A stretch of 64,000 bases of DNA, taken from contig CAYQMN010000001.1 of NCBI GenBank assembly GCA_964418695.1, positions 186,001 to 250,000 on the forward strand, written 5' to 3'. Under the pieces are notes generated by a model, which saw only the letters and a list, made by a program, of their open reading frames with translations, ran no database searches and was not told the DNA's origin. Position numbers and translations under genes: made by a program. Shown here one piece after another: positions 42,461-53,977 of this stretch. Origin of the DNA: Prado023 sp964418695. GTDB taxonomy: Bacteria > Actinomycetota > Actinomycetes > S36-B12 > CAIYMF01. Numbering within the stretch: the stretch's first letter is position 1; each line of letters opens with the position of its first letter.

Positions 42461-43042
42461 TCAAGGAGTCAGATCCGCAGGCAGCGGCCCGGCGGACCAC
42501 ACCGACAGGGCCACCGCGGGAATCGGGTGCCGCGGCGGGCGCCAACCCCCGACCGGCGACACCGCGGTGGGCCAAGGCTTCTGGTCGCCGCGCCGGTCGA
42601 TCGCCTGGCCGGCGCGCACTTGTGGCATCCACTCGGAGGGTTGGTCACCGTAGGTCACGAGCACCTCGTCCGCTGTCGGCACGACCAACAGGTCGCCGTA
42701 CGGCCCCGGCAGGTGGACCGCGTCCGACGGCCCGCCCACGCGCAGGACGAGGTCGTCCTCCGACGCGAAGCGCACGAGCAGCACGTCGCCCTCGACGAGC
42801 ACCTCGGAGATCGCCCACGACATGTCCCCGGGCTTGCCGCCCAGCCACACGCCGAGGACGACGATGCCCGCGTAGGGGACCATGCCCCCGGGGACGCGGC
42901 GCGCCATCGCCTCGATCGCCTCACCCAGTCGCGCTGCCGGGACCGGTGTGCCCGCAGCCAGCTCCTGCGGCCCGACCGCCCACACGCTCCCCCGCGGAAA
43001 CCCCCGCGGCGGCTTCGGCACTCTCGATGATGATGACCCCAC
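42461..43042 (-). CDS. Hypothetical protein of unknown function
   Basis: About 193 aa if started at the GTG at 43042 (VGSSSSRVPKPPRG); the frame is open further but upstream codons look like antisense noise. The middle is hydrophobic and ordered (MVPYAGIVVLGVWLGG, MSWAISEVLVEGDVLLVRF, DLLVVPTADEVLVTYGD), suggesting a beta-rich fold; the end is Pro/Trp-rich (GGWRPPRHPIPAVALSVW). No known motif, no convincing signal peptide. Convergent with the serine hydrolase, downstream of acnA. Confidence 0.6.
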   Translation of the reverse strand: MGSSSSRVPKPPRGFPRGSVWAVGPQELAAGTPVPAARLGEAIEAMARRVPGGMVPYAGIVVLGVWLGGKPGDMSWAISEVLVEGDVLLVRFASEDDLVLRVGGPSDAVHLPGPYGDLLVVPTADEVLVTYGDQPSEWMPQVRAGQAIDRRGDQKPWPTAVSPVGGWRPPRHPIPAVALSVWSAGPLPADLTP

Positions 43043-43238
43043 GCCGCGACCATAGCCGGGAGAGGACCACGCGAGCGCCGAGGAGTGAGCCGCGGGCCGA
43101 CCCCGCGGTCGCGCAGCGGCCCGGGCGTCGGCACTCGGCGAGCCTCGCAGGCTGCCGGCTCCGAGCCGGAGGAGTGAGGCAGGGTCCAGTGCCCGAAGGG
43201 CGCGGGACCTGCCGAGCCCCGGACGGATCGGAGCCCGA

Positions 43239-46034
<2,796 letters not shown>

Positions 46035-46116
46035 GGGCGACTCCTGTCTGGCAGGGCGGGCGACTCGCAGAGGCTACCGCTTGCCGAAGCAGCGGGCGGC
46101 GGTCCCAGACCCGATC

Positions 46117-46134
46117 TATCTTGACATCAAGATA
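46117..46134. promoter_or_regulatory. Perfect palindrome upstream of acnA
   Basis: TATCTTGACATCAAGATA: 8-bp arms around CA, the most AT-rich stretch in the area, between the RNA methyltransferase stop and the acnA start. TTGATG on the minus strand could double as a -35 element. The geometry suits a dimeric helix-turn-helix regulator; none is encoded nearby. Confidence 0.7.
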
Positions 46135-46169
46135 TCACCGGACCCCCGACTCCGCAGGGACGCACCGCA

Positions 46170-47510
46170 TCACCCCTGGTCAGGCGTGGGCTTCGTGAGG
46201 AGGGCCACGCACTCGACGTGCTGGGTCGTGGGGAACAGGTCCAGGGCTACCAGCTCGGTCAGCTGGTAGCCACACTCGTGGAAGGTCGCCACGTCTCGGG
46301 CCAGGGCGACCGGGTCGCACGCGACATAGACGATCCGGCGGGCGCCCCAGCCGGCCACGGCCTGCACGACCGCGCGGCCCGCGCCGACCCGCGGAGGGTC
46401 CAGCACCACGAGGTCGGCCCGGGTCCGGCGCCCGGCCGCGGCGACCCAGCGCTCCACGGGCGCGCGCACGACGCGAGCGCCGCCCCGATCGTCGTTGAGC
46501 GCGGCCAGCTCGGTCGCGCGACGGTCCGACTCGACGAGCGTCACCCCCAGCTCGCCGCCCACTGCCGCACGCAGGCTCAGCCCGAACAGGCCCACCCCCG
46601 AGTAGAGGTCCACCAGGCGCTCGCCGGGGCGCGGGCCGATCATCCGGCGCACCTGGCCGACCAGCGCGTCGGCGGCGCCTGGATGCACCTGCCAGAACCC
46701 GTCGGCGGCCACCCACCACGAGCGCCCCGCGGCGGGCTGCCGGATCGGGCCCGGCACCGGATCGCCCTTCACCAGGGCCATCGGCGCACGACCCCCGGCC
46801 ACCACGAACCGCACTCGCGAGCCAGCCGGCCAGGTCCGGCCGAACAGGCCGAGCGGGGCCATTCGCGGGTCGAGCTGGGGGCAGCCGGGAGCCGGCACCA
46901 CGTCGTGGGACCGCGCCGAGAGGAAGCCCGCCCGACCGTCGCCGTCCACGCTCAGGGTGCCCCGGGTGCGCCAACCCAGCCCATCCGCCCGCAGCCGCGC
47001 GACCTCGGCCGACGCGACCTCGCCCGGGGCCTCGCCCGGCACCGCCTCGCCGGACGCCATCTCGCCCTCCGCCCCGGACGCCGTCTCGTCGGGAAACGGC
47101 ACCGGCTCGACCTGGAACGACTCGGGCAGCTCGACTCCGGCGAACCGCGACAGCGACTCGCGGACCACCTGCTCCTTGAGCCTGCGGGAGGCCGGCCAGG
47201 TGGCGTGCTGCCAGTCGCAGCCCCCGCACACCCCCGCGATCGGGCAGGGCGCCGGCCGTCGATCGGGGCTGGCGACGAGCACCTCCATCGCCGCCGCGCG
47301 GACGAACCGGCCCTTGCGCCCCACCGACGTGACCCGCGCTCGGACCCGCTCGCCGGGCAGGGCGTCGCGCACGAAAAGCACCCGCCCCTCGTGCCGGGCG
47401 ACGCAGTGGCCACCGTGCGCAACCGCACCGACCTCGACCGTGATCTCGGCGCCCACCGCCAGATCGTCGCCGCCGGGCTCAGCGGCCGGCTGATCGTCGG
47501 CTACCGCCAC
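46170..47510 (-). CDS. TRAM-domain class I RNA 5-methyluridine methyltransferase
   Basis: TrmA/RlmD-family enzyme. An N-terminal TRAM domain (ITVEVGAVAHGGHCVARHEGRV) is followed by an iron-sulfur cluster motif APCPIAGVCGGCDW plus a later GCPQL cysteine. The SAM fold has VDLYSGVGLFGLSL, the catalytic cysteine is in YVACDPVALARD and the base glutamate in HVECVALL. 446 aa. GTG 47510 chosen for the GAGGGAG 3-4 nt upstream; it overlaps the permease stop by 10 nt. Whether it modifies rRNA or tRNA is not decidable here. Confidence 0.9.
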   Translation of the reverse strand: MAVADDQPAAEPGGDDLAVGAEITVEVGAVAHGGHCVARHEGRVLFVRDALPGERVRARVTSVGRKGRFVRAAAMEVLVASPDRRPAPCPIAGVCGGCDWQHATWPASRRLKEQVVRESLSRFAGVELPESFQVEPVPFPDETASGAEGEMASGEAVPGEAPGEVASAEVARLRADGLGWRTRGTLSVDGDGRAGFLSARSHDVVPAPGCPQLDPRMAPLGLFGRTWPAGSRVRFVVAGGRAPMALVKGDPVPGPIRQPAAGRSWWVAADGFWQVHPGAADALVGQVRRMIGPRPGERLVDLYSGVGLFGLSLRAAVGGELGVTLVESDRRATELAALNDDRGGARVVRAPVERWVAAAGRRTRADLVVLDPPRVGAGRAVVQAVAGWGARRIVYVACDPVALARDVATFHECGYQLTELVALDLFPTTQHVECVALLTKPTPDQG

Positions 47511-49537
47511 GCTCCCTCGCTCTGGGCCGTGTCCCCGGAGACCGTCTGGGTGTCCAGACCCTCCGCGACTCCGCGGCGCAGTGCCCCCGGTCCGTGCACC
47601 TCGGTCGACTCCCCGATCCGCTCGCTGGACAGCAGCTGCCACGGCACCGAGACGACCATGACCCCGGGCGTGAACAGCAGCCGAGTCTTCAGGCGCAGCG
47701 CGCTCTGGTTGTGCAGCACCTGCTCCCACCAGTGCCCCACCACGTACTCGGGGACGAACACCGTGACCAGCTCGCGCGGCGAGGTCCGGTTCAGGCCGCG
47801 CACGTAGTCCACGATCGGGCGGGTGATCTCGCGGTACGGCGAGTCCAGCACCTTCAGCGAGACCGGGATCCCGCGCCGGTCCCACTCGGCCTGCAGCCGC
47901 CGGGTCCCCTCGTCGTCCACACTGACCGTGATCGCCTCAAGCGAGGAGGGGCGGGTCGCCCGCGCGTAGGCCAGCGCGCGCATGGTCGGCTTGTGCAGCT
48001 TGGAGACCAGCACGATCGCGTGGACCCGGCTGGGCAGCGTGACGACCTCCTCGTCGCCGGCCGCCAGCTCGATCGAGACCCGGTCGTAGTGCGCGTGGAT
48101 GGCCCGCATGAGCAGGTACAGCAGCGGCATCGCGATGCAGACGATCCACGCGCCCTTGGTGAACTTGGTGGCCAGCACGATGGTCAGCACCGTGCCGGTC
48201 AGCACGAAGCCGATCGAGTTGATCACCCGGCTGCGCTGCATGGTCAGGCGCACCCGGGAGTCCCGCTCGGTGCGCAGGTGACGGGTCCAGTGCCGGATCA
48301 TCCCGAGCTGGCTGAGCGTGAACGAGACGAAGACGCCGACGATGTAGAGCTGGATCAGGCCGGAGACCTGCGCCTGGTAGACCACGATCAGCAGAACCGC
48401 GAGCCCGGCCAGCATCACGATGCCGTTGCTGTAGGCCAGCCGGTCGCCGCGGGTGTGCAGCTGCCGGGGCAGGTACCCGTCGCGGGCCAGGATCGAGCCG
48501 AGCACCGGGAATCCGTTGAACGCCGTGTTGGCGGCCAGCACCAGGATCGTGGCGGTCACCACGGCCACCACGATCGCCAGCCCCGGCGCGTTGGAGAAGA
48601 CGGTCTCGGCCACCTGGGCGATCACGGTCTTCTGGTAGGTGCCGGCTGGCATGCCGATCAGGTCCGCGTCGTCGCTGGCCACGTGGACCTGGGTCCTCAG
48701 GGCCAGCCAGGTGATCCCCACGAACATGGTCATGGAGATGGTGCCCAGCAGCAGCAGCGTGGTGGCGGCGTTGCGGCTCTTGGGCGGGCGGAACGCCGGC
48801 ACCCCGTTGCTGATCGCCTCGACCCCGGTCAGCGCCGTGGTGCCCGAGGAGAAGGCGCGCGCCACCAGGAACAGCAGCGCCAGGCCCGAGTAGGTCGACT
48901 CCGGGGTGACGAACCAGTCGGCGGACTCCGCGCGCAGCTCGTCGCCGGAGGCCACCCGGACGATCGCCCAGATCAGCATGGTGACGATCACGAGGATGAA
49001 CGCGTACGTCGGGACCGCGAAGGCCATCCCGGACTCCCGCACGCCGCGCAGGTTCATCAGCGTGAGCAGGACGACCAGGCCCACCGCGAGCAGGACCTTG
49101 TGCTCTTGCACCGGATCGAAGGCCGAGGCCACGTTGGCCACCGCCGACGAGATGCTGACCGCGACCGTGAGCACGTAGTCGACGAGCAGGGCGCTGGCGG
49201 TGAACAGGCCCGCGCGCGGCCCGATGTTCGTCGTGACGACCTCGTAGTCGCCGCCGCCGGAGGGATAGGCGTGCACGTTCTGCCGGTAGGAGGCCACGAC
49301 CACCGCGTAGACGAGCACCACCGCCGCGGCCACCCACGGCGCGTAGGCGAAGTACGCGACGCCGCCCAGGGACAGGACGAGCAGGATCTCCTGGGTCGCG
49401 TAGGCGTTGGAGGACAGTGCGTCAGAGGCGAACACCGGCAGCGCGATCCGCTTGGGCAGCAGCGTCTCGCCCAGCTGTCGGGTGTTCAGAGCGCGGCCGA
49501 AGACGACCCGCTTGACCCGATCCCGCACGTGAACCAC
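47501..49537 (-). CDS. APC-superfamily permease, KimA/YdaO-like (probable K+ importer)
   Basis: 678 aa with about twelve membrane helices (residues ~35-470) and a ~200-residue cytoplasmic domain. The start GRALNTRQLGETLLPKRIALPVFASDALSSNAY is close to the family defined by B. subtilis KimA, a high-affinity potassium importer regulated by c-di-AMP. Adjacent divergent TrkA genes support potassium rather than amino acids. GTG 49537 (VVHVRDRVKRVVFG) chosen; no clear Shine-Dalgarno. It overlaps the downstream methyltransferase by 10 nt. An amino-acid substrate remains possible. Confidence 0.8.
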   Translation of the reverse strand: MVHVRDRVKRVVFGRALNTRQLGETLLPKRIALPVFASDALSSNAYATQEILLVLSLGGVAYFAYAPWVAAAVVLVYAVVVASYRQNVHAYPSGGGDYEVVTTNIGPRAGLFTASALLVDYVLTVAVSISSAVANVASAFDPVQEHKVLLAVGLVVLLTLMNLRGVRESGMAFAVPTYAFILVIVTMLIWAIVRVASGDELRAESADWFVTPESTYSGLALLFLVARAFSSGTTALTGVEAISNGVPAFRPPKSRNAATTLLLLGTISMTMFVGITWLALRTQVHVASDDADLIGMPAGTYQKTVIAQVAETVFSNAPGLAIVVAVVTATILVLAANTAFNGFPVLGSILARDGYLPRQLHTRGDRLAYSNGIVMLAGLAVLLIVVYQAQVSGLIQLYIVGVFVSFTLSQLGMIRHWTRHLRTERDSRVRLTMQRSRVINSIGFVLTGTVLTIVLATKFTKGAWIVCIAMPLLYLLMRAIHAHYDRVSIELAAGDEEVVTLPSRVHAIVLVSKLHKPTMRALAYARATRPSSLEAITVSVDDEGTRRLQAEWDRRGIPVSLKVLDSPYREITRPIVDYVRGLNRTSPRELVTVFVPEYVVGHWWEQVLHNQSALRLKTRLLFTPGVMVVSVPWQLLSSERIGESTEVHGPGALRRGVAEGLDTQTVSGDTAQSEGAWR

Positions 49538-49681
49538 GGAGGGCCATGCTACGGGCGCACCGGCAGCCTTTCCGCGCGTGTGGACAGCGAGCGGCGGATG
49601 TCGTGGGCAGGGGCGGAGTCGGGACCGCGCGAGGAGCGCCGCCGCGCACCTGCGACCTTTCGTCGCGTGTAGCGTGTCCGC

Positions 49682-50347
49682 GTGCACATCGTGATCCTCG
49701 GGTGCGGCCGGGTCGGCTCGGCGCTGGCCCACACGCTGGACACCCAGGGTCACTCGGTGGCGATCATCGACCAGACCAGCGAGGCGTTCCGCAAGCTGCA
49801 CCCGGACTTCAACGGCCAGACCGTCGTGGGCATCGGCTACGACCGCGACACGATGGTCGAGGCGGGCATCCAGCGCGCCCAGGCGTTCGCGGCCTGCAGC
49901 AGCGGGGACAACACCAACATCATCGCCGCGCGGGTGGCTCGCGAGACGTTCGGCGTCGAGAACGTGGTCGCCCGCATCTACGACCCGCGGCGCGCGGAGG
50001 TCTACCAGCGCCTGGGCATCCCGACCGTGGCCAGCGTCGCGTGGAGCACCGACCAGATGCTGCGCCGGCTGCTGCCCCTGGACGCCCAGGAGGAGTGGAC
50101 CGACCCGAGCGGCACGGTCGCCCTGGCCGAGATGCAGGTGCACACCGGCTGGTACGGGCGGCTGGTGTTCGACCTGCAGGACTCGACCGGCGCTCGCATC
50201 GCCTTCCTCACCCGCTTCGGCTCGGCCGTGCTGCCCGTGCGCGACACCGTCCTGCAGGACGGCGACATCGTGCACGTGCTGCTGATGCGCTCGGACGAGA
50301 CCGCCGTCCAGGCGATCTTCCGCCAGCCGCCGGAGGCGCACGCATGA
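49682..50347 (+). CDS. trkA: TrkA/CeoB-like RCK potassium regulator (first)
   Basis: 221 aa: RCK_N with nucleotide motif GCGRVGSALA (residues 7-16) and the acidic end of strand 2 (IIDQTSEAF), then RCK_C. Such proteins gate potassium transport in response to NAD(H), ATP or c-di-AMP. The GTG start has no obvious Shine-Dalgarno (possibly leaderless). It overlaps the second trkA by 4 nt (ATGA) and is divergent from the KimA-like gene with 144 bp between. Confidence 0.92.
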   Translation: MHIVILGCGRVGSALAHTLDTQGHSVAIIDQTSEAFRKLHPDFNGQTVVGIGYDRDTMVEAGIQRAQAFAACSSGDNTNIIAARVARETFGVENVVARIYDPRRAEVYQRLGIPTVASVAWSTDQMLRRLLPLDAQEEWTDPSGTVALAEMQVHTGWYGRLVFDLQDSTGARIAFLTRFGSAVLPVRDTVLQDGDIVHVLLMRSDETAVQAIFRQPPEAHA

Positions 50348-51003
50348 GGGTCTGCATCGCCGGGGCCGGCAAGGTCGGCAAGGCCATCGCCCGCGAGCTG
50401 ATGGCCAACGGCCACGACGTGCTGCTCATCGACCGCGACCCCGAGGAGGCGCGCGTCGGCTCGGTGGGCGAGGCGCACATGCTCTGCGCGGACGCCTGCG
50501 AGGTGTCCGCACTCGAAGAGGCCCAGCTGCAGACCTGCCAGGTGGTGGTGGCGGCCACCGGCGACGACAAGGTCAACCTGGTCGTGTCCCTGCTGGCCAA
50601 GACCGAGTTCGGGGTGCCGCGCGTGGTCGCGCGCGTGAACCATCCCAAGAACGAGTGGCTGTTCGACGAGGCCTGGGGCGTCGACGTGGCCGTGTCGACC
50701 CCGCAGATGCTCTCGGCGCTGGTGGAGGAGGCGGTCACGGTCGGCGACCTGGTCCGGCTGTTCACCTTCCGGCAGAGCAACGCCACCCTGGTCGAGCTGA
50801 CCCTGGGCGCGGACTCCCCCGTCGTCGGGCAGCGCGTGGGCGACGTCAGCTGGCCCCCGGACACCGCGCTCGTGGCGATCCTGCGCCACGGCCAGGTGAT
50901 CGCCCCCAGCCCCGACGACCCCCTGGAGAGCGGCGACGAGCTGCTGTTCGTCTCCACCCCCGATCAGGAGCAGGCCATCGAGGAGCTGCTCAGCCCCCAC
51001 TGA
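50344..51003 (+). CDS. TrkA/CeoC-like RCK potassium regulator (second)
   Basis: 219 aa: RCK_N with GAGKVGKAIA and DRDPEEA, and RCK_C with GADSPVVGQRVGDVSWPPD. Tandem unequal TrkA pairs are typical of actinobacteria (ceoB/ceoC in mycobacteria) and may form hetero-octamers. No TrkH/TrkG channel is in the window, so the likeliest partner here is the adjacent permease. Confidence 0.92.
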   Translation: MRVCIAGAGKVGKAIARELMANGHDVLLIDRDPEEARVGSVGEAHMLCADACEVSALEEAQLQTCQVVVAATGDDKVNLVVSLLAKTEFGVPRVVARVNHPKNEWLFDEAWGVDVAVSTPQMLSALVEEAVTVGDLVRLFTFRQSNATLVELTLGADSPVVGQRVGDVSWPPDTALVAILRHGQVIAPSPDDPLESGDELLFVSTPDQEQAIEELLSPH

Positions 51004-51017
51004 GCAGGCCCGACGGA

Positions 51018-51938
51018 TCAGGGCAGCAGCACCCCCAGCTCCGTGAGCCCGCGCACATGCGCCGCCGCGGCCAGGGCTACCGGGGCTCGGCGGGACAGGT
51101 CCATCGTGTTGGTGCCCATCAGCGAGCGCAGGCGCTCATCCGGGGCGATCACGACCACCCGCTTGCCCGCCGCGCGCAGCGCCGACACCTCGCGGTCCAG
51201 ACCCATCCGCAGCGGCACCCGCAGGGCGTTCGTCCAGCTCAGATGCGTCCGGTCGGCGGTGGCCAGCGGCGCGCTCACCACCACGACGTCGACCTCGGCG
51301 TCGCCCAGCAGGTCGGCGTTGTTCATGGACCACACTCCCCCGTCGACGTGGCGCACTCCGTCGATGACCACGGGCGCGAAGTAGCCCGGGATCGCGCACG
51401 AGGCCGAGATCGCGTCGCGCAGCGGCGCGCTCGCGTCCCGGCCGAACACGACCCGCGCGCCGGTGTCCAGGCGCACGGCCGTGATCCACGTAGGGCGCCG
51501 CGGCCACACGCTGAACACCGAGCCGACCCCGGACACCGCGCCCATCGAGTCGACGGTCCCCTCGGGCAGCAGGGCGGCGGCCAGGTGCTGGGGCCGGAAG
51601 GCCCACGGCCGGCGGGCCATCGCTGCCAGCAGCTCCGGCGACCCCGGGCGCAGCGAGCGGCGGCCGGCGCGCTGCGGCTGCGACATCGGGCCCAAGCCGG
51701 CCAGCACCGCCCGGCCCTCGGCGGAGGGGGCACGCCCGCTCATGCGCGCCACGAAGTCCGGGCCCGGCAGCCCGGCGCGCAGCAGCGCGGCGCTCGTGGA
51801 GCCCGCGGAGGTGCCGACCGCGACCGCCGCCGACCGGGGATCCCACCCGGCAGCGGCCAGCCCGGCCAGCACCCCGGCGTGGAAGGCGGTGCCGGTCAGC
51901 CCCCCGCCGCCGAGCACCAGCCCGACCCGCAAGGTCAC
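51018..51938 (-). CDS. Patatin-like phospholipase (second)
   Basis: 306 aa. Oxyanion loop LVLGGGGLTG at the very N-terminus, nucleophile GTSAG near residue 42, Asp in HVDGGVWS near 208. It begins directly at the catalytic fold. GTG 51938 overlaps the DUF3159 stop (GTGA). It differs from the patatin at 26035 outside the motifs, so this is not a recent duplication. Confidence 0.88.
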   Translation of the reverse strand: MTLRVGLVLGGGGLTGTAFHAGVLAGLAAAGWDPRSAAVAVGTSAGSTSAALLRAGLPGPDFVARMSGRAPSAEGRAVLAGLGPMSQPQRAGRRSLRPGSPELLAAMARRPWAFRPQHLAAALLPEGTVDSMGAVSGVGSVFSVWPRRPTWITAVRLDTGARVVFGRDASAPLRDAISASCAIPGYFAPVVIDGVRHVDGGVWSMNNADLLGDAEVDVVVVSAPLATADRTHLSWTNALRVPLRMGLDREVSALRAAGKRVVVIAPDERLRSLMGTNTMDLSRRAPVALAAAAHVRGLTELGVLLP

Positions 51939-52642
51939 GAGGAGGACTCCCCGGTGGTCGCCTGCTCCCCGGCCGCGAGCGCGGCATCGATAGCGCGCGC
52001 ATGATCGGCGGCCTGCACCGCGGGGTGCATGATCCGGTAGGTCAGGAACGCCGTGAGCAGGAACAGCGGCCAGCCGAGCAGGATCTTGGCCACCGACAGC
52101 GGACCGATCGCCCCGGCCAGGTAGAGCGGAACCTGGACCACCAGCCGCAGCGCGAACATCACCACCCACAGCCACGACGTGGTGCGCGCGGCGGCCATCA
52201 TCTGTGGGTCGGCCCGCCACCCGGACATGTCGCCGCGCATCGCGTTGACGATCACCCCGATCAGCGGCCAGCGCACCAGGATCGAGATCAGGAAGGCCGA
52301 GCCGTACGCGATGTTGATCCCCAGCCCGAGGGCGAAGAAGTCCTGGGCTCGCCCGGTGCGCGCGGCGAAGAATGCCGAGAGCGCCACGCCCAGGAAGCCG
52401 CCGAGCACCTGGCTGAGCGACTCACGCCGCACGAGCCGGATCACGGCGAGGATCGCCCCGCTGGCGACCGCCGCGATCAGCGACGGGTTCAGCTGCTGGC
52501 CGGTCGCCAGATACGCGACCACGAACACGATCGGCGGGATCCCGGAGTCGATCATCCCCCGCCAGCCGCCGACCGCCTTGTCCAGCATCGCGCGGTCGAC
52601 GCCGACCGCCTGCTGCGCGTCGACGGACTCCTGCGTGCTCAT
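51935..52642 (-). CDS. DUF3159 membrane protein
   Basis: 235 aa, about six membrane helices (e.g. IPPIVFVVAYLATGQQL, SLIAAVASGAILAVIRLV, GWPLFLLTAFLTYRIM). Typical DUF3159 start GGWRGMIDSGIPPIVFV. ATGA overlap with the upstream OB-fold gene and GTGA overlap with the patatin gene indicate one coupled operon. Function unknown; related to septation-protein-A-like membrane proteins. Confidence 0.88.
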   Translation of the reverse strand: MSTQESVDAQQAVGVDRAMLDKAVGGWRGMIDSGIPPIVFVVAYLATGQQLNPSLIAAVASGAILAVIRLVRRESLSQVLGGFLGVALSAFFAARTGRAQDFFALGLGINIAYGSAFLISILVRWPLIGVIVNAMRGDMSGWRADPQMMAAARTTSWLWVVMFALRLVVQVPLYLAGAIGPLSVAKILLGWPLFLLTAFLTYRIMHPAVQAADHARAIDAALAAGEQATTGESSS

Positions 52643-53028
52643 GGGGTGGACGGGGGCAGCAGCGTGTACCGCGGGTTGAAGATGGTCGGGCGCTCGGTGT
52701 TGTTGGTGATCCGCCCGACGACGACCAGGCCCCGGCCCGGCTCGATCCCGTGAATCCGCCGCCGGCCCAGCCAGACCACGAGAAGGCGCCCGGACCCGTC
52801 GTACAGCTCGGCCTCGACCGCGGGAACGCCCTCGCGGGGCCGCAGGGTCACCGAGCGCAGCACGCCGCTGACCTCGACCGGGGAACCCGGGCAGCACTCG
52901 CCGATCGGAGTCGCGCCGAGGCTGCGCACCTCGCCCTGCAGCTGCTCGGCCTGCTGGTCGGCCTTGCTCTGGCCCAGCGCGGCGGCCAGCCGGCGCAAGC
53001 CACGAGGCCGATCGACTGTGGTGGACAT
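52639..53028 (-). CDS. OB-fold nucleic-acid-binding domain protein
   Basis: 129 aa. Helical N-terminus (LRRLAAALGQSKADQQAEQL) then a five-strand OB-like segment: GSPVEVSGVLRSVTLRP, VEAELYDGSGRLLVVWLGRR, GRGLVVVGRITN. Common upstream of DUF3159 in actinobacteria. Start ATG 53028; no strong Shine-Dalgarno. Binding partner unknown. Confidence 0.82.
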   Translation of the reverse strand: MSTTVDRPRGLRRLAAALGQSKADQQAEQLQGEVRSLGATPIGECCPGSPVEVSGVLRSVTLRPREGVPAVEAELYDGSGRLLVVWLGRRRIHGIEPGRGLVVVGRITNNTERPTIFNPRYTLLPPSTP

Positions 53029-53139
53029 GCGCAGAAGGCTACGCGCTCCCGGGGCACTGTCCTGCCCGAGCACGCGCCGATCAGCGAGTCTGGGTGGTCC
53101 CAGCGAGTCTCGCCGGGCTCCAGCGGGTCTCGTCAGCGC

Positions 53140-53952
53140 TCAGCGGGTCTCGGTGATCTCCGGGCCGCGCTCGAACGGGTCCAGCCCGGCGAACCGCTCA
53201 CCGCCCTCGCCGCGCTCGTCCTCGTCCACGTCCTCCTCCAGCTCGACCTGCAGCACCGCGTCGTCGCCGGCGGGCGGCTGCTCGGGCAGCACCAGCGGCA
53301 GCGGGTCGCCGGGGGCCATCGCGCTCGCGCCGCGCACCACGATCGTCTGGCGGATCAGCCGGTGCAGGGCGTCCTGCGGATCAGGCTCCACCGCGGCCCG
53401 GCCCAGGAACACGATCCGCAGCATCCACCGCGGCCCGTCGACCCCGGCGTAGCGGACCTGCTGCATCGCCTGGCGCCCGTCGGGGGTGGTCACCGGCACC
53501 AGCGCCTGCACCTCGGGGCCGAACTCTCCGACGTCCTCCAGGACCTTCGCGCCCTTCGTCCGGCCCAGCTCGGCCAGGATCTCGGCGCGCATCTCGTCCC
53601 ACAGTCCCTCGGACCGGGGCGCCGCGAACGGCTGCAGCTGCACGCCGGCGTCGCCGAGGATCGCGGTCAGCGCGCGCACCTGCTGGGAGTTGGGGTCGGC
53701 CTCCAGCTGCACCTCGAGATCGGGCAGCCCGGGCACGATCAGCGCGCCCAGCGAGAGGCGCGGCAGGCTCTGGTCGGCGCGGTCGGCGTCCGACTCGTCG
53801 AACGGCCCCTCTGCCGGCTCGCCACCCTGGTCGGCGTCCGGCTCCGCGTCGGCATCGCCGGAGCCGGGGGCGTCGGACTCGGTCGCCTCGAGGGCTGCCT
53901 GGTCGTCGGGGTCGCCCCCCTGGGATGCCTTGCGGCGACGGAAACGGGCCAT
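53140..53952 (-). CDS. DUF3710 family protein
   Basis: 270 aa. The N-terminal ~60 residues are acidic and disordered; the DUF3710 core is RLSLGALIVPGLPDLEVQLE ... GPRWMLRIVFLGRAAVEP. The C-terminus is again acidic. AGGAGG 6 nt before the ATG is a near-ideal ribosome-binding site. It lies between dut and the OB-fold gene, the usual actinobacterial position. Function unknown. Confidence 0.88.
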   Translation of the reverse strand: MARFRRRKASQGGDPDDQAALEATESDAPGSGDADAEPDADQGGEPAEGPFDESDADRADQSLPRLSLGALIVPGLPDLEVQLEADPNSQQVRALTAILGDAGVQLQPFAAPRSEGLWDEMRAEILAELGRTKGAKVLEDVGEFGPEVQALVPVTTPDGRQAMQQVRYAGVDGPRWMLRIVFLGRAAVEPDPQDALHRLIRQTIVVRGASAMAPGDPLPLVLPEQPPAGDDAVLQVELEEDVDEDERGEGGERFAGLDPFERGPEITETR

Positions 53953-53977
53953 GCGAACCTCCTGGGGACGGCTCAGG

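Noticed and set aside
49538..49681. c-di-AMP (ydaO) riboswitch between the KimA-like gene and trkA
   Set aside because: Only 144 bp with no recognisable paired architecture of that riboswitch.
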